From positions 26,729 to 90,728 of the forward strand of contig JAYMGJ010000124.1 of NCBI GenBank assembly GCA_037178675.1: a stretch of DNA of 64,000 nucleotides, in the 5' to 3' direction. Shown one piece after another: positions 10,679 to 22,689 of this stretch (position 1 is the first letter of the stretch; every line of letters begins with the position of its first letter). The notes below the pieces were generated by a model. That model saw only the letters and a program-made list of their open reading frames with translations, did no database searches and was not told where the DNA came from. Source of the DNA: Scleroderma bovista (Eukaryota > Basidiomycota > Agaricomycetes > Boletales > Sclerodermataceae). The position numbers and the translations under genes are program-made.

Positions 10679-11840
10679 TCATTCGAAAGGACCTTGCTCT
10701 GCGAGGAGACACCTCTGCTTTCTCCTAAGCTGCGTTAAGTAAATGCAGAAACTAAGCATGTGAAGAATACCCACTATGACCGCGACGATGTCAGAAATAG
10801 GGGGGCGTGAGGGCTCATCGCGTTTCCAGCACAAGCAGCATATTTCCCACCATTGGTCCGTCATACGACCATGTGTAGCCTCATCCGTTGGTCGATCAGG
10901 TTGTCTTTGCAAAATGCGTTGTATAACGCCCTGTGTATCAGGAATGTCATGGTAAGGGCGCTCTCGGGTGAACAGTTCCTGAAATCGTACAAATAGGAAG
11001 ATTAGCCTGGTCCTGGAAATGGGTAACATGCGTACCAGAACAGTCATTCCAAAAGCCCACACATCCGCTTGAGTAGTCAGCTTGCCGTCACCATCCACTT
11101 GTTCCGGGGCCATCCGTCGTATTCTCAGGAGTATAGGTGCAGTAGCTGTCATAAAGAATGAGGAATCAACAAAATGGGACAGTCCATAGTCGGCCAGCAA
11201 AGCTTGACCATCCCTGGAAATAAGTACATTATGCTGTCACGGAAGTTAATATCAGGTCGGTTTGTTGGATTCTAGGCCAACTCACTGCTCTCAGATCCCC
11301 ATGTAAAAACCCGTGGCTATGAAGGTAATGCAATCCCCGTGCAATGCCCAAGACCTGGATAGCAGGCTTTTTGAGGACATTAATGAATACAGATCATTGG
11401 ACGCACTAGAGGTCTTGGGTCATTGTTCAGGTCTTGCACGTAGTCGTATGCATTGCCCCTTGGGACCCATTCGGATATAATGGACACTGCAAAATCGAAT
11501 TTTGTGACGAGGCCATAAACAGAGACGACGTTATCATGCTGGAGGGTGGTCCAGCGTCGTATCTCCTCGACGATGCGCTGAATGGCAATTAGTTGGGAGG
11601 GCGAATACTATAGCAGTGAAGTGCATGTACGTCGCCAGCGGCCTTGTCTGAGGATGGAGAGAGCCAGAGAGATTTCACAGCTACCCGCGTTCCTTCAGGA
11701 TTGATTGTACCCTTGTAGACGATAGCGTGGCCGCCGTGCAGCGGGCTGAAGGACTCGTCTCGATCCATACGGTCATTGAGGTCGATACCATGTTCCGACG
11801 CTCGCTGGGCTAGTCGCTGAAGGTGAGGTAGCGTTTCCAT
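10679..11840 (-). CDS. K5: TKL-like protein kinase with DYG motif, short form
   Basis: The ATG at 11840 (METLPHLQRLAQRASEHGIDLN) is used, because the frame to 11858 opens with TTG. It has a VAVK lysine in the N-lobe. The catalytic loop near 11296 is HGDLRA; the metal-binding motif near 11190 is DYG rather than DFG (LLADYGLSHF). MAPE follows, with RR in place of NW before it, then ADVWAFGM, QELFTRERPY and the RQPDRPTDEATHGRMTDQWWE...RP block. It stops at 10679 after a basic tail. Catalytic Lys, Asp and metal Asp are all present, so activity is possible. It is the most diverged of the five, and is separated from the others by the repeat-rich 7.4-10.6 kb segment. Confidence 0.72.
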
Positions 11841-13166
11841 GACGGTGCAGAGTACCAAACTCTACTACTATGCTTATATACTTAACAGAGCAAATTAAAA
11901 GCCGTCAACGACGGCAGGCCTCGCCTTGTTTAGTACGTGCACGCAGGTGCACGCCCATAAGACCCGCTTAGCACGTGCCATGTTACTAACAAAGAGCTGC
12001 CAATCTGGTACACTAGCTGGTGGATTCCACCCCTTGTAAGGATAAGTGCCTTCGGGTAGTCTTCAGATCTAATTCAAAACTTCGTCAATTTTGAGTCTCT
12101 TCCTCAGATCAGTGGTACACGAGGGTACACGGTCTACGAACTACGGCTTTTTCCATAGCTGAGGCAGTTGCGCTGAGGACTCGTCTACAATTTCCACGTC
12201 TATCCAACGCTGAATTTACATATTCCTGGACGCTGTTCTGAGTGTATAAAGCACTTGTGTCCTGTCAGCCGGTTTCACCGCTCGGGGCGTGTTTTCCGTT
12301 AGTAGGGGTAGGTTGATTTGATTGGAGTGTCGTCTCTTCTGAATGCCATCTATTTTGTCGTGCCTCAGCCATCCTTGCCCAGCCTAGTATCAAGCAAGGG
12401 TCCTGCCGACGCAGGCGGCATTCAAGTATAAGTATTCCTGTGTGAATAGCGTTCAGGAGACTCTGCCCCGGGCGGTGTAGCATGGCCACTTCGTCAAATG
12501 ATCATCATCAAGAAACTGGATTGGCCATAACCGAGGATATATCCTCAGTTCCAAACCCATAAATGGGCTAGCACTCGCTTAGAGGTGACACCGGCCAATG
12601 AGAGGGCTCACTCGATTTACAAACCTGTCAGAAACTGAATTGAAGTAGACTGTGTAATTCGTCGACTGTGCAGATGATCGATAGATCATCGATCGATCAC
12701 ACAACTTCCGCTGGCTTGTAAGCGCATGTCTACCACGTGTACTGTATGGTGGGCTCGAAGGATCAGCTCCTGCGTTGGAAGCACCACGGTTACATAAATA
12801 CAAATCATACCATATTTGGATGTAATTACAAGTCTTCGGACGCCAGAACCACGGCCGTATCTTTATTTCATTTCATTTCAAGTATGTACTATGCATGTGC
12901 AATGGTGAAGAGAGTACCTTACATAATGCCCAACGGTTTTGTACGAACGGAGAGAAGCTCTTGGTGGGTGATCCGGACGACACAGGTGAGTTCCTGGGTC
13001 TCGATCTCCGGTGTCTGCACACATGCCGACTTTTTCCAGGCAGCTACATACGCTTCCTCGAGACGAACCCAAACACATGATGATCCTTCTCGCCCGACCG
13101 TACACGTGTTCTTTTTCGTCTTCACAATCCACACACCGATCTCAAATTCAGCGTCCCCCTACGAAA
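11841..13166. other. Intergenic region
   Basis: No convincing gene in 1.3 kb. It contains short self-complementary stretches (GAGGATATATCCTC near 12533; GATGATCGAT...ATCGATCGATC near 12673). Small frames at 12265-13134 occur on both strands and show no domain, membrane segment or splice-supported extension. Confidence 0.5.
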
Positions 13167-15391
13167 ATGTATGCACTGACACCATGGCCATGGAATCATT
13201 TCCGATGTTTTTCACCGTTCGCACTGTCTCCTTTGGTGCGTCTCCCTAGCCGTATTTCGGGACTGATTGCTGCCACAGCTTGTATCGTTATCCTCGCTTT
13301 CGTTTGGCTTGTACTCTTATCTGTCGAGGTGCTCGTTTGCTTGAATATCTCAGACACCATCCCACATGCTGGTAAAAACGGGGCCTTGAAGTTAGAACCA
13401 TCGTTCCTAGGGTCCTTGATGACTGTTCTCATCCTTATCAATGGCATCACCATCTTGGTGCCCTACTGTGAGCTTCTCGTGATATATGTGTGTTGCTGCC
13501 TGCAGGCTCTTTTAATGTTGTTCTCCAGATTGATCCTAGAGTTCCGAGTCTGGTTGGATGCTGCGCATCTGACTTTACTTCTGGTTCTGCAGATTGGTGC
13601 GTGCTGTAGGGTTCTGGTGACGGACCTGTACTATGCTGTACAACAACTTCGGCGCCATGGTCAGTCGGCACTTCTACAAAATACACAGAATTTTCATTGT
13701 TTACACAACTACATTACATCTAGTGCATGTTTGGGGGCGCTGCGAGGTCGAACGAAGCCAATTGAAGCAGAAATGAGTGAGATAGCTAAAAAGTTGGTCG
13801 TCACGTCTGTGTCACTCAAGTGTCACTTGCCGACTGGCTGAGTTTGAAGTTACAGTGAGCAGGTGCTGACGTCACTGGCCATCGCAGCCGCCTCGCTGCG
13901 GTGAGTGGGGATGGCATTGCTACGCCTTCGCAGGTTAAAGGGAGGTAATGACTGATCAGGCAAGCAGCGGGCGACCTCCGATCCCATTTATGAGACGCGG
14001 ATACAGCCTTACAGGTAGCTTTCAATGGCCTTGCAAATGGTCTTTGTCGGTCTCTGCTGCCGCCAGTGCACAAAATGTATGTTTCAATTGTTCTTTCCAT
14101 GTCTTTGCTCTCAGTGTGACCTTCTTCAGGTACCTCGTACAAATCTTAGTGACTGCCGGTTGGGAACTCACCACACCTGTAAAGAAGTACGATAGAAGCA
14201 GCAGATATCGACATCTGCGCAAGAGGATGTCTTCGTTGACTTGACTGGTGTTTTTTTCGGCGCTTTCCCAAGCTGGAGTGGAAGCACGCACCCAACTTTC
14301 CGCACCGACTCAAAATACTCCATCTCACACATCGGAAGCATTGAATTTCGTATCACGGACCTGCTCTCCTCCCTCAAGATTCCCACTCGTTGGACGGGCA
14401 GCCACAGTCCAGTGTAAATGCTGACATTCAGGCTTGTCATACCTTTCCGTCTACCTAGTACAGTATAGCCAATATAATTCGTAGTTACACAGTCTCATGG
14501 TGCCGAGCGGAGTTTGCATTTGGCACCCGTGACTATCTGTGACTTTTCTGTGACTTTTCTGTGACTGCCGACTGACCATGGCGCCGAAGTTGTTGTACAG
14601 CATAGTATGTCATGATCTCATGCAGCCTAATATCAGTTTTTGCCCTGCAGCACCCGATGACATTGGAGTATGCGAGCTTCTTGATACATACACTATCGTG
14701 GCCTCTTGGGTCATCCCTGTCGTTCGTAAGTACACCTGCATGTGGGGCCTCAGGCCTCAGTCATCTGAATCACACGAATTCAGTGGTCCTCTACACCAGC
14801 TATTTCGGCATACTGGTGTACCTCCAATCTCGCACCCCAGTAGTTGTAGAACCAACCAAATCCGGTGACTACTTCAAGGGTCGACCGTCAGTATTACCTC
14901 TCATGGACCCTGAACTTGCGGAATGGCGACCACCAAGAGCCTCTGGATCCTCATCAAATTTAAATTCAGGTCCAAAGTCACTCGTTGATCCACCACAACC
15001 TGCTCGCCCGCTACTCCCACTTTTATTGCCTCAGCGCCGCCAGTCTACATTGCCACTGTATAACCAACCGGTTTCGATGGGCCCGCAACGCCACAGGTCC
15101 CTCCCAGCGATGCATCATCCCGCGGGCGGCTCTCACCGACTGACCACGACACTGACTGTGCCGGCACCCCTGGCAACACAAGCGCAACCCCACCAGGTAC
15201 CTCCTCTCCGAACGGGTTTGCAGCCTGGAGTCATGGGTTCGCGACCTCCCCGACCAGTCGTACGACACCTGTCCATGATGCCGCCGCCCAGAAGAGGTCG
15301 ATCCTCTTCCGACGCGGGCAGCTCGCCTTTGGCAGAGAGTCCCTCCTCGCGATCAGTTCTGTCCAAAGCCATCCCATCGTATCTTATGTAG
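13167..15391 (+). CDS. Putative integral membrane protein with Pro/Ser-rich cytosolic tail
   Basis: The start ATG at 13167 (MYALTPWPW) precedes a long hydrophobic stretch (LIAATACIVILAFVWLVLL) and a second one (FLGSLMTVLILINGITILV). A later exon begins after 'tttttgccctgcag' near 14650 and carries LLDTYTIVASWVIPV, then after a short GTAAGT intron (about 14730-14781) LYTSYFGILVYLQSRTP, a likely last membrane helix. The remaining ~190 residues are Pro/Ser/Arg-rich and end at 15391. A donor at 13659 and the acceptor near 14650 are in phase, giving an intron of about 1 kb that holds dispersed repeat copy B. Exon borders around 13466-13660 are ambiguous, with two frames open. The layout resembles small MARVEL-like fungal membrane proteins, but that is a weak match. 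Confidence 0.45.
14499..14609. repeat. Dispersed ~100-bp repeat, copy B
   Basis: GGTGCCGAGCGGAGTTTGC followed by iterated TGTGACTTTTC and a CCGAAGTTGTTGTACAGCATAGTATG end, diverged from copy A at 10290-10387. In the preferred model it lies inside an unusually long intron of the membrane-protein gene, consistent with an insertion. Confidence 0.65.
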
Positions 15392-15660
15392 CCATCTAAT
15401 TGCACCGCCATGTATTGATAACGGACAAGCGTGTGGTAGTAGAATTGTTCCATCTTATGTACTTTAATTTCCTTAGAGCATCATGAATGCGGTGATGTTG
15501 CCAATGGGGAATTGTTGCGGCGCAACGCAACTGGCACCTCAGAAATTTTGACACGCACCTCTCAAGCTTGCGAATGACGAAGCGCAGTCGCCGCTGCATG
15601 AACACCGGATAGCGCTGCTGTTATACGCTCGAGCCTATCCACTCTTCTGCACCAGCATCC

Positions 15661-16588
15661 ATGGCGAACCAGCAGCTGTGGGATCCCGCCGCGTTCAAGG
15701 TTTTTCCTCTTCCTTCGTGTCGACGTTCACCGCCACGCACTCACTGTCGCGCACACACAGGCCCTGCTCAAAACAACATCCTACCGCCTCGCCCAGCTGC
15801 AACAGCGCAAAGACTCCCAGAGCCAAATCATCCGGCGAGACATTTCAATCCTGCTAAATGCCGGAAACACTGGGCTGGCACGCGCGAAAGCGCAGAATCT
15901 CATGCGGGACGAGGCGATAGGCGATGTGCTTGGGATGCTCGAGACGTGTGTTGGCGTTTTGCATGGGCGGATTGGAGAGCTGGAGATGGACAGATCAGGG
16001 TGAGTTGGCTGATTGCTGTCTTGGTATACGTTGGTCCGATCACATGCATATGATGGGGTGTGGCTACCGACCATTCGACTGACGGGCTGACTGCTCCTTC
16101 TGCAGGAAGACCCTCAGCCCCCCCGCCATTGAAGCGGCGTCTACCATCATCTATGCAGCACCAAGCATCGAGTCCAAAGGTGAGACCTACCTTTACGTGT
16201 CCATTGTGTCAACCCCATCGCGTGTGCATCTCGCTACTGCAGACATCAACTTGATCCGCGACGTCCTCGTACACCGGCTCGGTCAGACATTTGTGCGTTC
16301 AGCATCAGCAAACAGCGGAAACACAGTTTCTCCTCAGGTCTGTGTTCGGTTTTCTCCGAGTTATAGACGAATGCCTGAGCCAAACGTGTACGCGTGCGCG
16401 GGTAGGTCATCGACGTATTATCTTCCCCTGTTCCAACAGCCGCCCAAGTGGACACCTGTCTTGTCAACATCGCTTCCGCATACAGCATCAAGTGGTCCCC
16501 TGAGCCCCGCCGGCAAGACATGCAAGTCTCTACTCATCCCTCCTCTACTGGTGCAAAAGCTGATACCGCTCTTGAAATCTTCCCATAG
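15661..16588 (+). CDS. IST1: IST1-like ESCRT-III regulator
   Basis: Exon 1 (MANQQLWDPAAFK) is joined through a ~63-nt intron to an exon with ALLKTTSYRLAQLQQRK, RRDISILLNAGNTGLARAKAQNLMRDE and LETCVGVLHGRIGELE. This is the helical core of IST1/DUF292, which binds Vps4 and CHMP proteins at the multivesicular-body membrane. Further exons give EAASTIIYAAPSIESK and INLIRDVLVHRLGQTFVRSA, both typical of the family. The last exon has VDTCLVNIASAYSIKWSPEP and a stop at 16586-16588. The join between TVSPQ (near 16338) and VDTCL (near 16450) is not clean: the obvious phase-0 intron there leads into another frame. The coding end overlaps the first exon of the TBC gene in a different frame. Confidence 0.7.
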
Positions 16589-19500
16589 CCTCGATCAACT
16601 CTCGGAAATCCTCGACTTAGCGTCGCCTGCCGTTGTTGATCTGGTGCAGCTGAGAAAGCTGTGTTCGCGTGGTATGTGGCGCTCGATATAGCTTGGCTTG
16701 CAGGCTAATCTCCGTGCAGGTGTTCCTGACGATCCTCCGTGGATTCGGCCACGGATATGGAGGTATGTGCATCATGATGTCAAGCGTGTTGAGTATTCAA
16801 CCGACGCATATGTCCAGATTACTCCTTGGAACTTTACCCGTGCTCAAACGGACATGGGAGAAGGAGAACAGGAAACAGAGGGAGACTTACTACGTAAGTC
16901 ATATAATAGTATTCTGCATACATCCGCTCTGAATAGCCAATATCAAGGATCTCGTCCGACGGCTACTCCCGCCCCTCGCAACCCTCCCCCCTCCCTCCAT
17001 TCCACTCGCGCCTGCAGACGCGACCATCCTCAAAGTATCCGAATCACTCTTTCGCCTTCCTTTTGAACTCTTCTCGTTGCTGGAGGACGAGCCAGAGACC
17101 TTCACATCGTGTCCTCTTGACGAGGCCGCCGAAGATACTATCAAAATAGACTGCATGCACAACATCGATACACGACTCCAGCGCATCCGCAAGGACAATA
17201 CCGAGCCAGACGCGCTGGGTATCCCTGAAATTCGGCTGGAACCACAACTACAAGACGCACCGTCGGAACCGTCTGGTTCGGGTGCTATCTTGGCAGAGGA
17301 AGTACATACAACGACCCTCGTATCGGCCAAGCCGTTCAACTCGCCGCCTGCCCATCGCAAACATCTTACTGCGCTCTTGCGCCTTCTGTACATACACTCA
17401 TGCCTCAACCCTGCAAGCCAGGCACCGCATATACCCGCGCTTCTCGTACCCCTGTATTCGGTGCTCACGCGGGAGATCGAACCTACTGACGCTGCCCACG
17501 CAGAAGCAGACACATTTTGGCTTTTCGAGGCACTTATCGGGGAATTTGCGGAGCTGGAAGATGAAGAAGGTGGTAAAGTGTGGATGCAGCGGTTTAGCGA
17601 GCGACTGAGAGCGGCGGACGGGGAGCTCGCAGAAAACTTGGTGATGTCTTCCTTTTGCTTACTTGATTTTCGCAGCTCTGACGTTGGTCTTTTAGCACAC
17701 CAAGGGCCTTGATCCTGCTCTGCCGCATTATTCGTAGTACGTATTGGTTATTTCGAGTGCGAATATGTCTTATAGGCAATACAGTCGTTGGCTGGCGACG
17801 CTGCTGACACACACGCTGCCCCTCGATGCAGTTTTCCCAGTATGGGACGTTATATTTGCATGCCCTATGAGGGCACGCGACTCTAATCCAAAGCTTGATT
17901 GTCTGCTGGATATATGCGTTGCACTGCTCATCCGTTCCAGGACTCCGTTGTTCCGGTGTGTCCTCTTTGACCTGTTGCAAGTGCAATACTGACGCATTTC
18001 AGACTTGGGAAGGCGGGAGGCAAGACGACCGGGCTCTGGGCACACGAACACACCGCGCTGCCACCGCTGTCCCCACTTCGGCCTTGGGAGCTTAGTGATG
18101 CCTTCATGGAAGGCATGGCGCTCCTCCAAGCATATCCAATCCAGGCCGCGGGCGGCATTGACTGCGTGTTGCAGACCGCGACTGACATGTCGCAGAAACG
18201 TGTGGAGGAAACGAAGGTGCTCAAGACAGAAAGTCTTACACTCGGCGCACGACTGAAATCAAGTATGTGGAAGGGCTTCACGACGCCGCTGGTGGGAACG
18301 AGCGGGGAGGGCCAGGAGGAAGAATCGGACGATGACGAGACGGAAGTAGAAGACGTGCATGACGATGGGAATGAGACAGAGACCCCAGAGGCACAGTCGT
18401 TGACATCGAGGCTTGCCACTACCGTGTGGAGAGGCATTACGAACCAAAGTTCGATGGACGATGAGATCCCGTCCCCGCCGACCCCACCATCGGCGCTACC
18501 CGAGTCTCCTCCAAAAGACGAACCGAAGCCGCCACCAACGCAGCCCGCACAGACGACGTTGTGGGGTTATGCTGGAAAACTGAAGGACTCGGACACTGTT
18601 GCTGCATTTTCCAAGGTCAGCACCAATTGGCGGGCTAAGGCAATGAATGCATGGAGTTCTCGCCGAGGCAATGAGTCATTGCCATCAACGTCTAACGTGT
18701 CTTCGCCTCGAAGTGTCTCTTCGGAGTTGCCTCCCCCCAAGAGTGATTGGCCAGGTACTAGTGGCATGGCCTTTTCTGCAGGGAGTCCACTCCAAAGTTT
18801 CTTCTCTGGTCCAGCCGTAGAGGAAACGACGAACCCACCACGTCCTGTCTTCCGTTCCCCCCGCGAAAGTTTTCTCCCACAACCCCGACGACAGCCCTTC
18901 ACCGCCCCTTCCAGTCCTGAATATTCAAATGGCGAAGGTGCATTCGTGCACAAAGCCAAGGCATCACTCCCTTCTCTTGCCTCGTTGCAAATGCGGACCG
19001 TTCCTGCTGCTAAGAGTGGCCCACGGCCGCTGTTGTTGAATTCCCAGACACTGATGACTGCAAACAAGTCATCATCGCCGGCGCATTCGGACGGGGGCAC
19101 TCCTCCGGTCCACCGTCAGGGACAGTGGGCAGACGTGCGTTTGTCCAAGAGCCATGCCATGCGACAAGAATCCATGTCGTCGACATCGACATTGTCACTG
19201 CCCGATGTGCTGACCAAGTCGCATTCCCGCAGTTTTGGTTCTCGATCTGACTACGATTCGGACGGCGGCAGCAGGCGCGTACCTTTGAACCGCAAATCTG
19301 TGTCCCCGATGGCGCCCGCATCGCGTTCACCTCGTGCGCCGTGGGTAGTACCCTCATCAGCGCATTCGTCAGACACAAGCATCTCGAGTATGCCGGGACA
19401 CCCCCTGGCGAATAGAATTACTATAGAAGAGACGCCATCTGAGCACGGTTGGCGCACCGTGCACCCACCCGATTCCCCGACGGTCTCATCCCCGCCCAAT

Positions 19501-20106
19501 CCGGTTACACCCATCAACCCATCTATGAGTACACCTGTCCGCGTCAATGGGGTCGACCACGACGAGTCGATGCATGCACCCCTAGAGCCACCTGTGCAAA
19601 GCGGGACAATTGTGCGGAAGCGGACGCCACCGCCAGTACGGAGCGCGACCCAGACGGGCGATACATCCGATTCGTCTCTCTCGCATACGCCGTCCAAGGC
19701 ACGTGTGCGTTCGAAGCGATATGTTGCGCGGCCTGCCACTCTCCGCATACGGGACGGATTAAAGCCAAATATGATGGTCGAGCAGCAGAGGAACAGTGTG
19801 AGTCCGCGGGGGTCGTTGGCGCCGGAGTGGCCAGAGGAACAGGAGCTTACACCAAGAGCGGGTAATTTTGGTGGGAGTGAACCGTCCTCTACGTCCACGA
19901 CCCCGGTGTCACCGCGTCGCTCGCCATCGGGGAAGGTCGCTGACGGGACTCGTAAAGGATCGGGAGATCATGTGCGCACCCGGAAGACGTCTACCGGGAG
20001 CAGGGAGGTCCGGCGGAATCGAGATAGTGGTGCTGAGGAAGGCGATGATGAAGGCTACGACGAGCTGCTTAGTGCATACGAGAGCGAGGAAGGAAGTAGG
20101 GAATGA
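16560..20106 (+). CDS. TBC (RabGAP-like) domain protein, TBC1D13-like, with long disordered tail
   Basis: Spliced gene of roughly 1,100 residues. The first recognisable exon (LDQLSEILDLASPAVVDLVQLRKLCSRG) joins to VPDDPPWIRPRIWR, LLLGTLPVLKRTWEKE, a long exon 16967-17640 (SLLEDEPETF..., LYSVLTREIEP, ADTFWLFEALIGEF), then KGLDPALPHYSYRWLATLLTHTLPLDAVFPVWD and NPKLDCLLDICVALL. This is the TBC fold and resembles TBC1D13-type proteins, which act on Rab GTPases in membrane traffic. The final exon (from ~18002) is Ser/Pro-rich and acidic, probably disordered, ending at 20106. I could not find standard I-x-x-D-x-x-R and Y-x-Q fingers. The true start is unresolved; the first exon frame is open far upstream through the IST1 3' exons. 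Confidence 0.7.
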
Positions 20107-21172
20107 GTATTTGAATGGTCCTGTGACGGCTGCCACGATGGGAATGCGTAGTGTACACGAAATTTCAGAATCCGGTCCCAATAATATGCATGAATTGGAG
20201 GGTAATGGGGTTATTAGCTCTTTCTGTTAGGATATAATACGGTACGAGTACGGCTTTGCTTTGTGACGCATATGTATCAAATTTTCTCTGGCTCTTGCGG
20301 AAACATCATATCCTGCACCCCAAGGTATACCTCCCGAAGTACCGGAAAGTATGGCAGAATATTCTGTCCAGCTCTCAGAACCAAACCTTGACACAAGAGA
20401 CGTCTAATAAACAAACCTCGAAGGCCACATGGATTGAAATGGCGCCGCTGCTTGACCGCTTAAATGCAGCGAGGAAATACCGAACATTCCATCTACGAAG
20501 ACCTTCGTGGATTACACAATCGTCTAGGCAGGAACTGTGAATGAATCGTCGTGAAACGAAGAACGGCTCTAGCGACGGGTGACCGCGATGAGTTTCCAGC
20601 TGAATTCCGAGCGTAGGAAACACCAGTACAGATTCTGGGGAATAGTAAGGGCAATACATTGGTATGCTTTCGCACGACGAACCGTATAGAACCTGGTTAC
20701 ATCTAAACCACAGGGCCACAACAAGGACAGCACTGGTCAAGATTGAAAATACGACGCTTGCTCGGATCTGCCAATTCGGTTATGACCATAGTAAGGAGGC
20801 CTCGAGAGCTCACCTTGGGCCAAAACAACGCGACGAAGAGCGGGAAACACGGATCGACCCACGACCATGTCGTCGTGTTGCATATGACGCGTCCAGATCC
20901 GTTACGGGCGAGACGCCAGTTCTCGACCTTATATTCGCGGAAGCTTGGCCATTCTATCACTGAGAACTCAGGATGTGTATCCGGGAGGGGTCGGTTTTGG
21001 CGCATTCATTGACTGCCAGTGGAAGAGTTAGTATTGATCATAAATCGTGAGAAAGTGCATCAATTATTGGTTGGTACTTACTGGTGCTATCTGACGATGC
21101 TTATCGATTTCCAAACCTTTTATACAACCTTCAAGTTGAATCCACCTGACAGTCCCGCACACCGTCACCAAA
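20107..21172. repeat. Duplicated 5' block of the F-box-like cluster (reference copy)
   Basis: After a short TBC 3' flank, about 20410-21015 is a sequence repeated upstream of paralogue 3 (26286-26910) with high identity; its last ~200 bp also recur upstream of paralogue 2 (23070-23215). It carries no convincing gene. Small frames (20375-20740 and others) recur in the copy only because the DNA is duplicated. Confidence 0.75.
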
Positions 21173-22459
21173 ATGGTAGCGAATGCAGCACAAGTAGTCG
21201 TTCCTCTTCAGCTTCCTCCTGAACTATGGCTCTGCGTCTTCGACTTTGCGACAGACGTTCCCGGGACACTGATCCCAGAGATTTTTGAACAGTCCCATCT
21301 CATCGGACAACCTTACAATCGAAAATATCACCCTGCGCTTCGCCCTGCGCTCGTGACCAAGCAGAGCCTAGTGCGTGTTTGCAAGGAGTGGTGGTACCTG
21401 GCAATACCCTACCTTTACCGTGCTATCTATATTGGCAGGGTTCGGTGCCTTCTTTCTTTTCGGAACACATTGAAGAAGTACGTCGCTGGTGAGGGAACCA
21501 TTGCAGGAGTTCATCATCTGGGATCGTGGACCCAGCGACTGGATGTTGTCATCATCGACGGATTTGACACAGACGGCGAACATTTGGCTGATATTATCAG
21601 ATATCTGCCTAGCCTGGCTATCGCCTCATTTGTGGCCGCCTTCACTGCCTCTGCAAACACCCTTATGCCCCCTAATGTCCTCCATGCGTTAAGAGGAAAT
21701 GCATCTTCGCTACGCGTTCTTGACTGGACAACTGATAGTTTATGTTCCCAACCAAATCAATTGGCGGAACTCCTGAAACAACTCCCTCACTTGCAAATCC
21801 TGAACTGCCCTGGCCTGGGGTGGGCAAATGGGATTATCCCAAATTGTCTTGCTTCTTCGGTCAGCACACTCGCTTTGAAATGGCTAGCCATACCAAGTGG
21901 CCGTTCTGACCTGGTCGACTCACCGGAGGGACCTGTAAGTCTTCGGGAGGTGATTTTTGACGTAGAGTGGTCAGACCAGAATTTGTGGAGGGAATTTATG
22001 CTCCATTATGGAAGATTCCTCATTTCGGTTCAGCTCCGTGCACACGATGGCGTTCCTCCTAGCACCCTCAATGCTTTCCTGGACATCGTGAATGCTTCTT
22101 GCCCAAACCTCCGCCGCATAACCATCTCCGCTATGACCTTCTTGCACATTCCTGTGAATAGGTTATCGCTTCCTCCAGTCGAATATCTTGGGTTGAGAGC
22201 AGATGCACGCCAGCAGCGCAGGTCTGCGTACCGTCATCTGTTTTCGATCCTTGCTCTTCTCACTGGCAACGCACCGAAGCTTCGCGTGATCCAACTCATA
22301 GATCGCCATAACGTGAACAATCTTCTGACAAGCCACTCGAAAGTGGCTGTCCACGCTCTTGAGCAGAACCTTGCCGGAAGTACGTTCCGCGTGGAAGACC
22401 ATAACGGGTGTCTGTTGTCAGGTTCGTTCATTGGCATCAAACGAAAAGCTTTTGCTTAG
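21173..22459 (+). CDS. F-box-like protein, paralogue 1
   Basis: Single-exon frame of 428 residues from a clear ATG (MVANAAQ). Residues ~10-25 read VPLQLPPELWLCVFDFA, the F-box-like signature of Agaricomycetes, followed by a VCKEWWYLAIPYLYRAIYIG segment typical of the F-box second helix and linker. The rest is leucine-rich with irregular repeats (SLRVLDW, LLKQLPHLQILNCPGLGW, CPNLRRITIS), resembling a degenerate LRR surface. Such proteins usually link substrates to Skp1-Cullin ligases; substrate unknown. Two close paralogues follow. The C-terminus (GIKRKAFA) differs in each copy because of small changes at the stop. Confidence 0.7.
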   Translation: MVANAAQVVVPLQLPPELWLCVFDFATDVPGTLIPEIFEQSHLIGQPYNRKYHPALRPALVTKQSLVRVCKEWWYLAIPYLYRAIYIGRVRCLLSFRNTLKKYVAGEGTIAGVHHLGSWTQRLDVVIIDGFDTDGEHLADIIRYLPSLAIASFVAAFTASANTLMPPNVLHALRGNASSLRVLDWTTDSLCSQPNQLAELLKQLPHLQILNCPGLGWANGIIPNCLASSVSTLALKWLAIPSGRSDLVDSPEGPVSLREVIFDVEWSDQNLWREFMLHYGRFLISVQLRAHDGVPPSTLNAFLDIVNASCPNLRRITISAMTFLHIPVNRLSLPPVEYLGLRADARQQRRSAYRHLFSILALLTGNAPKLRVIQLIDRHNVNNLLTSHSKVAVHALEQNLAGSTFRVEDHNGCLLSGSFIGIKRKAFA

Positions 22460-22689
22460 CTTGTTGTACAGAGAAGGTCAGAGCCCTCCGGGAACTTGAA
22501 GTTGGCTCGGGGATCGAGGATGATGGTTAACCATCCGGTGCCGAGCTGCCATATCTGAATGTGACCAGACCAACTTCTTGCATTGCCTGTGTTTATATCC
22601 AGACGTTCGCTGTGATGTCATCTCATGTTGTGGGTAGCCCAACTATACGGTCTCCCATAATATTTTTGTCATGAAGGCATGTCCATCGT

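Noticed and set aside
19251..19898. 215-residue minus-strand frame inside the TBC last exon
   Set aside because: It is a shadow of a GC-rich, Ser/Pro-coding exon; no motif, and the sense frame is clearly the conserved one.
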